From assembly GCF_014844075.1 (NCBI RefSeq), contig NZ_CP062165.1, positions 3,534,001-3,598,000 on the forward strand: 64,000 nt of DNA, given 5' to 3'. This document shows positions 1 to 10,213 of this stretch, piece by piece (within the stretch, counting starts at the first letter, position 1; each line of letters starts with the position of its first letter). The stretch is from Paenibacillus sp. JNUCC-31. GTDB lineage: Bacteria; Bacillota; Bacilli; Paenibacillales; Paenibacillaceae. The notes under the pieces were generated by a model, which was given only the letters and a program-made list of their open reading frames with translations, did no database searches and was not told the DNA's origin. The translations under genes and the position numbers were made by a program.

Positions 1-346
1 CAAAACGGGCGCAGGGACATATGATGGATGGAGGGCTAGAGGGCTCTTGGGGACCCTGGTGAGGAGTAATCCTTCAAGGGTATACAGTCAGAAGGCGGAG
101 GGGACTCCGTCTTTTTTAGTTGATGATGTCTTTTCTGCAAACACGATACCCCGAGTTAGACGTCCCTTACCGGTCTATATATTGCTCGGCAAAAGCCTCT
201 TCTTGGAATTATGCGATATCCGTACATAAAAACTTGCTTTTTAACGCTAAATAGGTTTTACTTAGGTTTGTTAATGGATATGTTATACGTAACGTTCCAG
301 TTCGTAGGGATATAAGTGAATTATGTGTGAGAGGAAGTGTCTGTCA
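1..346. other. Intergenic stretch upstream of rpoE
   Basis: I see no convincing gene here. An open frame at 47-229 has no good ribosome binding site, runs through a terminator hairpin and does not resemble a known family. The stretch holds the terminator of whatever gene lies to the left (92-117) and must hold the rpoE promoter. A TATAC-like box near 282-286 is the best -10 candidate, but no matching -35 is clear. Confidence 0.5.
92..117 (+). terminator. Rho-independent terminator of the gene left of the window
   Basis: A hairpin with arms AAGGCGGAG and CTCCGTCTT (one G-U pair) around a 4-nt GGGA loop runs straight into a T6 tract. It ends the transcription unit before rpoE. Confidence 0.8.
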
Positions 347-919
347 GTGAGTACCTCGCTCAATTTGAAAATTGATAAAGAAAAGGTTAGAGAGATCCCT
401 TTGGTGGACCTCGCCTTTATGGTGCTGAAAGCGGCCAATACGCCGTATTACTACCGTGATTTGATGAATGAGGTAGCGAAGCAGCGCGGAATGACTGATG
501 AAGAAATCAACGAGTTTATCGCCCAGCTATATACCGAGATTAATATCGATGGCCGCTTTGCTTGCGTCGGTACAAGTCTGTGGGGTTTGAAGCGCTGGTA
601 TCCAGTGGCTGGTTCGGAAGATACCATGACGGGTGCGAAGCGTCCGCGCATCATTAACGACGAAGACGATGATCTGGAAGATGAGGACTTCGGCGAAGAG
701 GAAGATAGCTATAACAGCGACGAAGACTTCGATAATTCCGATGATGATCAGGACGAAGATGATGATGACGACGATGATGACGAAGACGACATCTTTGATG
801 AAGAAGACGGCGAAGAAGAAGTGCTGGTTGAAGATGACGATCTGGAAGATGAAGACCTCGAGGAAGACGAAGAAGAGTCCGAAACCGAGGATGAATTTGA
901 CGACGATTCCGATAAGTAA
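347..919 (+). CDS. rpoE: DNA-directed RNA polymerase delta subunit
   Basis: RpoE (delta) is an auxiliary RNA polymerase subunit of Bacillota that speeds enzyme recycling and tunes promoter selectivity. The N-terminal ~90 residues match the folded HARE-HTH domain (VDLAFMVLKAANTPYYYRDL). The C-terminal half is an almost uninterrupted Asp/Glu tail, typical of delta. The reading frame is open from an ATG at 323, but I chose the GTG at 347. It has GAGAGGAAG 9 nt upstream and gives the family's usual start, (M)STSLNLKIDKEKVREIP, for 190 residues. The next gene is pyrG, the usual neighbour in Bacillota, but pyrG has its own promoter. Confidence 0.95.
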   Translation: MSTSLNLKIDKEKVREIPLVDLAFMVLKAANTPYYYRDLMNEVAKQRGMTDEEINEFIAQLYTEINIDGRFACVGTSLWGLKRWYPVAGSEDTMTGAKRPRIINDEDDDLEDEDFGEEEDSYNSDEDFDNSDDDQDEDDDDDDDDEDDIFDEEDGEEEVLVEDDDLEDEDLEEDEEESETEDEFDDDSDK

Positions 920-963
920 CCGTCATTTTTGATGTCGATATTTTACCCGTTTTCCCCGGATAG

Positions 964-3024
<2,061 letters not shown>

Positions 3025-3049
3025 TTAATAATCTTGAAACTGGATCATT

Positions 3050-3096
3050 GGATGTTCCTGGCGACTGAAAAGTTGCTGGGGCATCCTTTTTTTTTT
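3050..3096 (+). terminator. pyrG terminator
   Basis: GGATG (3050-3054) pairs with CATCC (3082-3086). An inner GCGACT-gaaa-AGTTGC stem sits between them, and a run of T10 follows. Confidence 0.85.
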
Positions 3097-3262
3097 ATTA
3101 CATAAGAGTTGTCGAAAATGGTTTCCGGCATTTTGGAATCAAAGCAGGATTTTAATGGGAGAGGTAGAATACTTATCATGACGACTATGGGATAGTTATC
3201 CAGATTCGGTGACGTACATGCTTTCCTAATTCTAGGAGGTTATTCAGTGGAAAATAAAAAAA

Positions 3263-3634
3263 GTGTTGATTGTTGATGACCAGAATGGTATTCGAATCCT
3301 GTTAATGGAAGTGTTCAGCAGTGAAGGATATAACACATTCCAAGCAGCTAATGGGAAAATCGCCTTGGAAATTGTAAATAGTGACAAACCAGATCTCGTG
3401 CTGCTCGATATGAAGATTCCAGGGATGGATGGCCTGGAAATTCTTAAGCATATTAAGGAAATTGATCCGGATATCAAAGTCATCATGATGACGGCTTATG
3501 GAGAACTGGACATGATCAAGGAAGCTACGGATCTTGGGGCGCTCATGCATTTCACGAAACCGTTTGATATTGATGAGATGCGAGTGGCAGTCAATATGCA
3601 GCTTCGAGATGATGCGAAGAATAAGTGCAGCTGA
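3263..3634 (+). CDS. spo0F: Sporulation phosphorelay response regulator Spo0F (start frame disrupted)
   Basis: Spo0F is a stand-alone receiver domain that takes phosphate from sporulation kinases and passes it to Spo0B. Visible features are the acidic pocket (LIVDDQ), the phosphorylated Asp in [13 protein letters not shown], the Thr in MTAYGE and the Lys in TKPFDIDE; length fits. The start is odd. AGGAGG at 3235-3239 is ideally placed for the GTG at 3247, which encodes MENKK and then leaves frame because the following A-run has seven A's. With six A's it would read [12 protein letters not shown]. The GTG at 3263 is the first normal start codon in frame but lies 23 nt from the Shine-Dalgarno. 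A sequencing indel, transcript slippage or a non-ATG start could explain this. Confidence 0.9.
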   Translation: MLIVDDQNGIRILLMEVFSSEGYNTFQAANGKIALEIVNSDKPDLVLLDMKIPGMDGLEILKHIKEIDPDIKVIMMTAYGELDMIKEATDLGALMHFTKPFDIDEMRVAVNMQLRDDAKNKCS

Positions 3635-3658
3635 ATCCTGTCGATACAGGATTTTTTT
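3634..3658 (+). terminator. spo0F terminator
   Basis: A perfect 8-bp stem AATCCTGT/ACAGGATT with a CGAT loop merges into a T7 run. It begins at the last base of the spo0F stop codon. Confidence 0.85.
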
Positions 3659-3762
3659 GCGTTTGGGATTCCGGGATCCTACTGGTGTACACAAAGGGTA
3701 TTGCGGTTAGGCTTCCGGGGAATATTGGAAATGGGGACGTCATCATGCGGTGTCTATGAAAA

Positions 3763-3787
3763 CTGTGCTGCAAAGCACAGCATTTTT
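3763..3787 (+). terminator. Hairpin with T run upstream of fba
   Basis: CTGTGCT pairs with AGCACAG around GCAA, followed by CATTTTT. It lies just before the fba promoter, so it probably stops read-through from spo0F. Confidence 0.5.
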
Positions 3788-3804
3788 GCAAATGCTTGTT
3801 TAGT

Positions 3805-3828
3805 ATTTGACATGGGATGTGGTATAAT
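3805..3828 (+). promoter_or_regulatory. fba promoter (extended -10)
   Basis: TATAAT at 3823-3828 is preceded by TGTGG, a TRTG-type extended -10. The best -35 is weak (TTTAGT near 3799-3804, 18-bp spacer). A nearby TTGACA is only 10 bp from the -10, too close to act as its -35. Confidence 0.5.
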
Positions 3829-3894
3829 AAGCCCGTATGTGATTTCGGCTAAAAACCATAGACACAACCCAACACCCCTAGGAGGATTGAAACC

Positions 3895-4749
3895 ATGCCA
3901 TTAGTATCTATGACAGACATGTTGAACAAAGCACTCGAAGGAAAATATGCAGTTGGTCAATACAACATCAATAACCTTGAGTGGACTCAAGCGATTCTTG
4001 CTGCTGCTGAAGAAGAGAAATCCCCAGTAATCCTGGGCGTATCCGAAGGCGCAGCACGTCACATGAGCGGTTTCTACACAGTAGTTAAAATGGTAGAAGG
4101 ACTCATTCACGACATGAAAATCACCGTTCCAGTTGCAATTCACCTGGACCACGGTTCCAGCTTTGATAAGTGTAAAGAAGCGATCGATGCTGGATTTACA
4201 TCCGTAATGATCGACGGTTCCCACCACTCCATCGATGAAAATATCGAAATGACTAAAAAAGTTGTTGAATATGCACACGCTAAAGGCGTTTCTGTAGAAG
4301 CCGAAGTAGGTACTGTAGGTGGACAAGAAGACGACGTGATCGGTGGTATCATGTACGCTGACCTGAACGAGTGTGTACGTATCGTTAAAGAAACAGGTAT
4401 CGACACATTGGCTCCTGCTCTGGGTTCCGTACACGGTCCTTACCATGGCGAGCCTAACCTGGGCTTCAAAGAAATGGAAGAAGTTCGCGATGCAGTTAAC
4501 GTTCCACTGGTACTGCATGGTGGTACAGGTATCCCTAAACATGATATCGACAAAGCCATTTCCTTGGGTACTTCCAAAATCAACGTGAACACAGAGAACC
4601 AAATTTCGTTCTCCAAAGTGGTTCGCGAAGTGCTTGCAGCTAAACCAGATGCTTACGATCCACGTACATTCATCGTACCAGGCCGTGATGCAATCAAAGA
4701 AACCGTTAAAGGTAAAATTCGCGAATTTGGTTCCAACAACAAAGCGTAA
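3895..4749 (+). CDS. fba: Class II fructose-1,6-bisphosphate aldolase
   Basis: This enzyme reversibly splits fructose-1,6-bisphosphate into dihydroxyacetone phosphate and glyceraldehyde-3-phosphate, in glycolysis and gluconeogenesis. It is the zinc-dependent class II type. AIHLDHGSS holds the catalytic Asp85 and the metal ligand His86. Further His ligands lie in GSVHGPYHG and VLHGGTG. At 284 residues it has the FbaA length. The ATG at 3895 follows AGGAGG. It stands alone between a promoter and a terminator, in the conserved spo0F-fba-murA order; the transaldolase gene that lies here in B. subtilis is absent. Codon use looks biased, as in highly expressed genes. Confidence 0.97.
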   Translation: MPLVSMTDMLNKALEGKYAVGQYNINNLEWTQAILAAAEEEKSPVILGVSEGAARHMSGFYTVVKMVEGLIHDMKITVPVAIHLDHGSSFDKCKEAIDAGFTSVMIDGSHHSIDENIEMTKKVVEYAHAKGVSVEAEVGTVGGQEDDVIGGIMYADLNECVRIVKETGIDTLAPALGSVHGPYHGEPNLGFKEMEEVRDAVNVPLVLHGGTGIPKHDIDKAISLGTSKINVNTENQISFSKVVREVLAAKPDAYDPRTFIVPGRDAIKETVKGKIREFGSNNKA

Positions 4750-4779
4750 TTTGTCTTTACCAGTTCCATACTGTGTAAG

Positions 4780-4816
4780 TGGAAAGAACACCGCCTAGCC
4801 GGTGTCTTTCCATTTT
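4780..4816 (+). terminator. fba terminator
   Basis: TGGAAAGA/TCTTTCCA plus an inner CACCG/CGGTG stem form a long hairpin followed by TTTTC. Confidence 0.75.
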
Positions 4817-4898
4817 CACGCCTTATTTCTACATTGAAAGCCAACAGCACGTATCGCCGTTAACCGGCTGCAAAACACGTAGGGGGACATTAAGCTTT

Positions 4899-6152
4899 AT
4901 GGAAAAATTAATGATTAGTGGCGGACGTCCGTTACAGGGAACTGTAACTATAAGCGGCGCCAAGAACAGCGCCATCGCACTTATTCCTGCAGCATTGCTT
5001 GCCGAGTCAGAAGTCGTGCTGGACAACCTGCCGCTTTTGAGTGACGTGGCGGTTTATGCAGAAATTTTGGAGGAACTCGGAGCTCGTGTACACTGGGAAG
5101 GCAGTCAGATGAAGATTGATCCTTCCGATATTAAATCCATTCCCATGCCGAACGGTCCCGTGAAGAAGCTCCGTGCTTCGTATTATATGATGGGAGCACT
5201 GCTTGGGCGTTTTAAAGAAGCAACCATTGGTTTACCCGGGGGCTGCAACTTTGAGCCTCGTCCAATTGATCAACATATCAAAGGGTTTGAAGCGCTTGGC
5301 GCAACCGTAACGAACGAACATGGCTCCATTCATTTGCATGCCAAAGAGCTGCGCGGAGCAAAGATTTATCTGGACGTAAGCAGTGTAGGTGCAACCATTA
5401 ACATCATGCTGGCGGCTACTCGTGCCAAAGGCTCTACAATTATCGAAAACGCGGCTAAAGAGCCTGAGATTATAGATGTAGCAACACTATTGAATTCCAT
5501 GGGTGCCAGCATCAAGGGTGCCGGTACCGAAACAATCCGTATTGAAGGTGTGTCGGAGCTTAAAGGTTGCCGTCATTCTATCATTCCGGACCGTATACAA
5601 GCTGGAACCTATATGATTGCTGCGGCTGCAACGCGCGGCGACGTTCTGATTGACAATGTGATTCCCAAACATCTGGAGGCTTTGACTGCAAAGCTGCTGG
5701 AGATGGGCGTGGGCATTGAAGAGCTGGACGAAAGTATTCGTGTCATTGGCAAACCAAGCTATAATCATGTAGATGTGAAGGCACTCGTATATCCCGGCTT
5801 TCCAACCGATTTGCAGTCCCCGATGACCAGTGTGTTGACACAGGCAACGGGTGTGAGTGTCCTGAGCGACTTTGTATATAGCAACCGATTCAAGCACGTT
5901 CCTGAACTGGTACGCATGGGGGCGAAAATCCGTGTGGAAGGACGTTCAGCTATTATTGAAGGCAGTGCATTGAATGCGGCTAAAGTAAAAGCATCCGATC
6001 TTCGCGCCGGTGCGGCGCTGGTGATCGCAGGTCTCACCGTTAGTGAAGGTGTGACCGAAGTGACAGGCGTGGAGTTTATCGATCGCGGGTACGATCATCT
6101 AGTAACCAATCTGCGACTGCTAGGTGCAGATGTGTGGCGAGAAACCGATTAA
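4899..6152 (+). CDS. murA: UDP-N-acetylglucosamine 1-carboxyvinyltransferase
   Basis: MurA transfers enolpyruvate from PEP to UDP-GlcNAc, the first committed step of peptidoglycan synthesis, in the cytoplasm. The N-terminus [20 protein letters not shown] is followed by Lys22-Asn23 of the active site, and Cys116 in [10 protein letters not shown] is the fosfomycin-target cysteine. The length of 417 residues is normal. The frame is open to 4779, but the upstream part covers the fba terminator. ATG 4899, with AGGGGGA upstream, is the real start. By position (next to fba and rho) it matches murZ/murAB of B. subtilis, so a second murA is expected elsewhere. Confidence 0.96.
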   Translation: MEKLMISGGRPLQGTVTISGAKNSAIALIPAALLAESEVVLDNLPLLSDVAVYAEILEELGARVHWEGSQMKIDPSDIKSIPMPNGPVKKLRASYYMMGALLGRFKEATIGLPGGCNFEPRPIDQHIKGFEALGATVTNEHGSIHLHAKELRGAKIYLDVSSVGATINIMLAATRAKGSTIIENAAKEPEIIDVATLLNSMGASIKGAGTETIRIEGVSELKGCRHSIIPDRIQAGTYMIAAAATRGDVLIDNVIPKHLEALTAKLLEMGVGIEELDESIRVIGKPSYNHVDVKALVYPGFPTDLQSPMTSVLTQATGVSVLSDFVYSNRFKHVPELVRMGAKIRVEGRSAIIEGSALNAAKVKASDLRAGAALVIAGLTVSEGVTEVTGVEFIDRGYDHLVTNLRLLGADVWRETD

Positions 6153-6254
6153 TGCTGTAATGTATGACGAATTCCGCAGTATTAAAGTGATTATTTTGAC
6201 AGAATGCATATCCTTTCAGTAATTGGGCAAACCTGTTTTAATAGAGTTCTCAAT

Positions 6255-6308
6255 CTCTCCGGGATAAGACGAAATGTTCCTTTTTCCTTTACCGGAGGGT
6301 CTTTTTTT
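6255..6308 (+). terminator. murA terminator
   Basis: CTCTCCGG (6255-6262) pairs with CCGGAGGG (6292-6299) across a ~29-nt loop, then a T7 run. The rest of the 6153-6620 gap has no credible gene and should hold the rho promoter and leader, neither of which I can pin down. Confidence 0.7.
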
Positions 6309-6620
6309 GAGTCAGACATCATATGGCTGTAAGAACATCATTTCCTTTTCCCCAACCCCCGGTTTTGTTTGAACTGCGCTCCATAGCCGGTCTGCCCGGA
6401 TCGAACGCCTCATGAATTTGTGTTCACTCACTAGCGGATCTTGCCGAAAACTGGCCATCCCGCCCGGAAACTTACACTCAAAGACAAGTATTTGCATTAT
6501 AACGGTTACATTCCGTACAATGGACAGAAGAGAAGTGCAGAACGATGCTGCTCTTATAGCCGGAACATCAAGCGAAACTATCCATTTCACGGACTTATTA
6601 ATTGAATAGGTGGTTATTAT

Positions 6621-7946
6621 ATGGATCTACAAATTTCCGATTTGGAAGAAATGAAACTAACAGACCTCTACAAACTGGCTAAAAAATATCAAATTCCCTA
6701 CTACGGTACATTAAAAAAGAAAGAACTAATCTTCGCCATACTACGTGCACAGGCTGAACAGAGCGGATTGATGTTCATGCAGGGTGTGCTCGAAATTTTA
6801 CCTGAAGGTTACGGATTTCTTCGCCCGATCAATTACCTGCCCAGTACGGAAGATATCTACATCTCAGCCTCGCAGATTCGCAAGTTCGATCTTCGAACAG
6901 GGGACCTCGTATCAGGCAAGTGTAGAACACCCAAAGAAAACGAGCGATACTTCGGTTTGCTGCAAGTCAACGCTGTAAATGGTGAGAATCCATCAGCGGC
7001 TGCGGAACGACTTCACTTCCCGGCATTAACCCCATTGTACCCGCAGAAGAAACTGGTTCTCGAAACATCCCCCAACCATTTGTCCACACGCATTATGGAT
7101 GTGCTCGCCCCGGTAGGACTGGGACAGCGCGGATTGATCGTAGCACCTCCCAAAGCGGGTAAAACACTTCTCCTCAAAGAAATTGCCAACAGCATCTCAA
7201 CCAACAACCCAGAAATTGAACTATTTGTCCTGTTGATTGATGAACGTCCAGAGGAAGTAACGGATATGTCGCGTTCGGTTAAAGGGGAAGTTGTGGCTTC
7301 CACGTTTGATGAGCTGCCAGAGAACCATATCAAGGTTGCGGAATTAGTGCTTGAACGTGCGCTTCGTCTGGTTGAAGCCAAAAAGGATGTCGTAATTCTG
7401 CTGGATAGCATTACGCGTCTCGCCCGTGCGTATAACCTGGTTATTCCCCCATCTGGACGTACGCTTAGTGGTGGTATTGATCCGGCTGCGTTCCATCGTC
7501 CGAAACGTTTCTTCGGTTCTGCCCGGAACGTGGAAGAAGGCGGAAGCCTGACCATCCTGGCCACAGCGTTAATTGATACGGGATCACGTATGGATGATAT
7601 CATTTATGAAGAATTTAAAGGTACGGGCAATATGGAGCTTCATCTGGATCGCAAGCTGGCAGAGCGTCGTATTTTCCCGGCTATCGATATTCGTCGTTCC
7701 GGTACACGCCGTGAAGAAGTGTTGCTGAGCAAGGAAGAGCTCGATACGATCTGGGCTATCCGTAAAAATATGAATGATTCGCATGACTTTGTCGAAGGAT
7801 TCCTGAAGAAATTGCGTAATAGCAAAACAAATGCGGAGTTTTTGGCGGCGTTTGATACGGCTGGCAATGGCCAGACAAGCAATTCGGGGACAACAACAAC
7901 CCGACGCTCTCCAAGACAGACGGCTACTTCAGCAACAACAACTTAG
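6621..7946 (+). CDS. rho: Transcription termination factor Rho
   Basis: Rho is a hexameric RNA helicase/translocase that ends transcription of untranslated RNA. In order: an N-terminal Rho_N helix domain (residues 1-50), a cold-shock-like RNA-binding domain (~52-125), and the ATPase core with Walker A APPKAGKT near residues 175-182 and the Walker B region [16 protein letters not shown]. The core ends near residue 415, after which a Ser/Thr/Arg-rich tail of about 25 residues looks disordered. ATG 6621 follows AGGTGG. The rho-rpmE neighbourhood is conserved in Bacillota, but here a radical SAM gene lies between them. Confidence 0.97.
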   Translation: MDLQISDLEEMKLTDLYKLAKKYQIPYYGTLKKKELIFAILRAQAEQSGLMFMQGVLEILPEGYGFLRPINYLPSTEDIYISASQIRKFDLRTGDLVSGKCRTPKENERYFGLLQVNAVNGENPSAAAERLHFPALTPLYPQKKLVLETSPNHLSTRIMDVLAPVGLGQRGLIVAPPKAGKTLLLKEIANSISTNNPEIELFVLLIDERPEEVTDMSRSVKGEVVASTFDELPENHIKVAELVLERALRLVEAKKDVVILLDSITRLARAYNLVIPPSGRTLSGGIDPAAFHRPKRFFGSARNVEEGGSLTILATALIDTGSRMDDIIYEEFKGTGNMELHLDRKLAERRIFPAIDIRRSGTRREEVLLSKEELDTIWAIRKNMNDSHDFVEGFLKKLRNSKTNAEFLAAFDTAGNGQTSNSGTTTTRRSPRQTATSATTT

Positions 7947-8043
7947 GGATCAATCGAACGTTTCAACCATTTACGCAGCGCTTCTGCTGGATTTACAATA
8001 AACTCGTCGTTAGGTTTAACCCATTAAATGTGAGGAGAACATC

Positions 8044-9318
8044 ATGTATTTAGTATACGCAGATGAAAAAGGTAATGTATTTGACCACCCATCCCTGTAC
8101 GGACTTGCACGCAGTGGTGATATGATCGTTGAGATTATGGAGGATGAGCTGATTCCTCTGCCGGAAGGTGCAACGCTGGTTGGCCTGCCAAGTACCCGTC
8201 CCATTGGTATGGACCCCGATACAGGGGAAATGCTGCCGATGCCTAGCGACACACAAGCTGTTGGAGCTTTGCTTCCGCAAGGTTTCACACGGTTGTGCCT
8301 GCCGGGCTATGTGAAGACCGATAAGGAGTATAAACTGCCTTTGTTTGGCTACTCGGCGGTCGTGTGGAAAGATGGTCAGTTCTACGTCACTGCCCGGATG
8401 TCTGATCATCCAGATCAATGGAATCCGTTAAACTGTGATCGGGATGACGTGCGCGCAGGGGTTAAACGTTTGACGAAAAAATATCCCGAAAATCGTCTCT
8501 ATACCCATCTGTCCAATTGTGCGCTCGGGTATGAATGCCTGACTTCATCCAATACCTTCCTGAATCGTTGGGAAGGCGGGGTACCGGTATCCTATTCTTG
8601 TAATGCAGGCTGTTTCGGATGTATTTCCGAGCAACCGGATGATAGCGGCTTTGTGTCCCCGCAGACCCGGATGAATTTCCGTCCGCGTGTAGACGAGATC
8701 GTTGAAGTGATGCTGGAGCACCTGAAGACACCGGAATCGATCATCAGCTTTGGTCAGGGATGTGAAGGAGAGCCTTCCACGCAGGCCAAACTGATTATTG
8801 AAGCCATTCGTGAAGTTCGTTCCATAACAGACATGGGGTATATCAACATTAACACCAATGCCGGTTTGAATGATCATATGAGAGGTATTGTTGATGCGGG
8901 GCTCGATCTAATGCGTGTAAGTACAATCAGTGCACTGGATGACCACTATAATGCATACTACAAACCTCGTGGATATACACTGGCCAATGTAGAAAAATCG
9001 ATGAAATACGCTGCTTCCCAGGGTGTGTATACGTCGATCAACTATTTGATCTTCCCGGGAGTGACGGATCGCGAGGAAGAGATTGAAGCGATGATTGAGT
9101 TTGCTCGCAGAACCGATCTGCGTCTTATTCAAATGCGTAATCTCAATATAGACCCGGAGAGCTATCTGGAATTGATTCCTCCAGCTCAAGGTGATATTTT
9201 GGGTATGAAGCAAATGATTGAGATCTTTGAGGAAGAGCTGCCTGATGTCGTTATCGGCTCCTATACGCATGTTCCCCCAGCTGGGATGGCACGTCCCAAA
9301 CGCCTGATCACCTCTTGA
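8044..9318 (+). CDS. Radical SAM protein of unknown function
   Basis: The protein carries the radical SAM cluster motif C-x3-C-x2-C (Cys186, Cys190, Cys193, in CNAGCFGC), followed by FGQGCEGEP and ININTNAG, which fit later strands of the radical SAM barrel. About 180 residues precede the motif, with no family I can name. There is no obvious C-terminal SPASM or twitch cysteine cluster. The length is 424 residues. ATG 8044 has GAGGAG 7-8 nt upstream. It sits between rho and rpmE, 97 nt after rho, and may be co-transcribed with rho because I see no terminator between them. The substrate is unknown. Confidence 0.85.
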   Translation: MYLVYADEKGNVFDHPSLYGLARSGDMIVEIMEDELIPLPEGATLVGLPSTRPIGMDPDTGEMLPMPSDTQAVGALLPQGFTRLCLPGYVKTDKEYKLPLFGYSAVVWKDGQFYVTARMSDHPDQWNPLNCDRDDVRAGVKRLTKKYPENRLYTHLSNCALGYECLTSSNTFLNRWEGGVPVSYSCNAGCFGCISEQPDDSGFVSPQTRMNFRPRVDEIVEVMLEHLKTPESIISFGQGCEGEPSTQAKLIIEAIREVRSITDMGYININTNAGLNDHMRGIVDAGLDLMRVSTISALDDHYNAYYKPRGYTLANVEKSMKYAASQGVYTSINYLIFPGVTDREEEIEAMIEFARRTDLRLIQMRNLNIDPESYLELIPPAQGDILGMKQMIEIFEEELPDVVIGSYTHVPPAGMARPKRLITS

Positions 9319-9328
9319 TAATAATGGA

Positions 9329-9357
9329 TTGCAACCGGCATTAGGCCGTGTTATAAT
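9329..9357 (+). promoter_or_regulatory. rpmE promoter
   Basis: TTGCAA (9329-9334), a 17-bp spacer and TATAAT (9352-9357) make a near-consensus sigma-A promoter ~65 bp before rpmE. Confidence 0.8.
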
Positions 9358-9421
9358 CTTCGATGTTGTGCCATTTACTCTGGGTCCGCTTGAGGCTCAG
9401 GGCGGAAAGAGGTGAAAGGTA

Positions 9422-9619
9422 ATGAAAGCAGCAATTCATCCTAATTACACGATTGGTCAAGTATCTTGCGCTTGCGGGAATACTTTTGAAACTGGTTCGG
9501 TTAAAGACGGACTTCGTGTAGAGATTTGCTCCGCGTGCCACCCGTTCTTCACTGGTAAACAGAAGTTTATCGATGCTGGCGGCCGTGTTGATCGTTTCAA
9601 GAAAAAATACGGAATCTAA
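9422..9619 (+). CDS. rpmE: 50S ribosomal protein L31 (zinc-binding form)
   Basis: L31 bridges the large and small ribosomal subunits. The 65-residue protein has four cysteines (Cys16, Cys18, Cys36, Cys39) of the zinc-binding type; the zinc-free paralogue made in zinc starvation lacks these. The ATG at 9422 follows AAGAGGTGAAAG. It has its own promoter and a strong terminator, so it is monocistronic. Confidence 0.97.
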   Translation: MKAAIHPNYTIGQVSCACGNTFETGSVKDGLRVEICSACHPFFTGKQKFIDAGGRVDRFKKKYGI

Positions 9620-9662
9620 TTCAGCAATCCTCAGGGGATTGTCTGCTAATTGCATCCAAACC

Positions 9663-9692
9663 ACCTCTGCCGTTCAGGCAGAGGTTTTTTTA
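9663..9692 (+). terminator. rpmE terminator
   Basis: A perfect 9-bp stem ACCTCTGCC/GGCAGAGGT with a 5-nt loop is followed by T7. Confidence 0.9.
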
Positions 9693-9734
9693 TATGTTTT
9701 TATGCGAGTTAATATACATCCAAATTCCCCCTGG

Positions 9735-9763
9735 TTGCATTTTGGACTACCTTACGTTATACT
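9735..9763 (+). promoter_or_regulatory. Promoter of the SRP RNA gene
   Basis: TTGCAT (9735-9740), a 17-bp spacer and TATACT (9758-9763) lie 8 bp before the predicted RNA 5' end. Confidence 0.75.
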
Positions 9764-9770
9764 ATTTCTT

Positions 9771-10041
9771 ACCGTGCTAGATGGGGAGGTAGCGGTGCCC
9801 TGTAACTCGCAATCCGCTACAGCGAGGTTGAATTCCTGCTAGAGGTTTTGTCGATGTGAGGTTTGGTCCCTTAACGTGGTGTTGACGGTTGGGTCCTCCG
9901 CAATGAGTACTCATGAACCTGGTCAGGTCCGGAAGGAAGCAGCCATAAGTGAGATCACTCTTGTGCCGGAGGGTTGCCTAGCCCGAGCTGTTGTTAAGGG
10001 GTGCCGCTTGGATCGCAATTATCGATAGCAGGTGCACGGCT
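9771..10041 (+). ncRNA. ffs: Signal recognition particle RNA (Bacillus-type scRNA)
   Basis: This is the long (~270 nt) SRP RNA of Bacillota with an Alu-like domain. The 5' end CCGTGC (9772-9777) pairs with GCACGG near 10034-10039. The Alu part reads GGGGAGGTAGCGGTGCC. The S domain has the Ffh-binding hallmark GGTCAGGTCCGGAAGG with its GGAA tetraloop, then AGCAG and GCCGGAGGGTTGCC. The order SRP RNA-dnaX-recR is conserved with B. subtilis. The end points are inferred from pairing. Confidence 0.95.
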
Positions 10042-10057
10042 TACCATTTAAATGTAG

Positions 10058-10094
10058 AGACCTTTGCAGTTGTACGTATGCAGAGGTCTTTTTG
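10058..10094 (+). terminator. SRP RNA terminator
   Basis: AGACCTTTGCA pairs with TGCAGAGGTCT (one mismatch) and is followed by T4-5. Confidence 0.75.
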
Positions 10095-10134
10095 ATATGT
10101 CTTAAAAAACCATGCATGAATGAGTCAGATAAAG

Positions 10135-10163
10135 TTTGGATTCACTCCGGAATATAGTATAAT
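10135..10163 (+). promoter_or_regulatory. dnaX promoter
   Basis: TTTGGA (10135-10140), a 17-bp spacer and TATAAT (10158-10163) lie 50 bp before the dnaX start. Confidence 0.65.
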
Positions 10164-10213
10164 GGGGGAACGACAAAGGACTCGAATGCGAAGTGGAAGG
10201 AAGGTAACGCATC

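Noticed and set aside
47..229. 60-residue open frame at the left edge
   Set aside because: It runs through a terminator hairpin, has no clear Shine-Dalgarno and resembles no family.
3815..3828. TTGACA next to the fba TATAAT as a consensus promoter
   Set aside because: The spacer is only about 10 bp, so TTGACA cannot be the -35 of this -10; I use the extended -10 instead.
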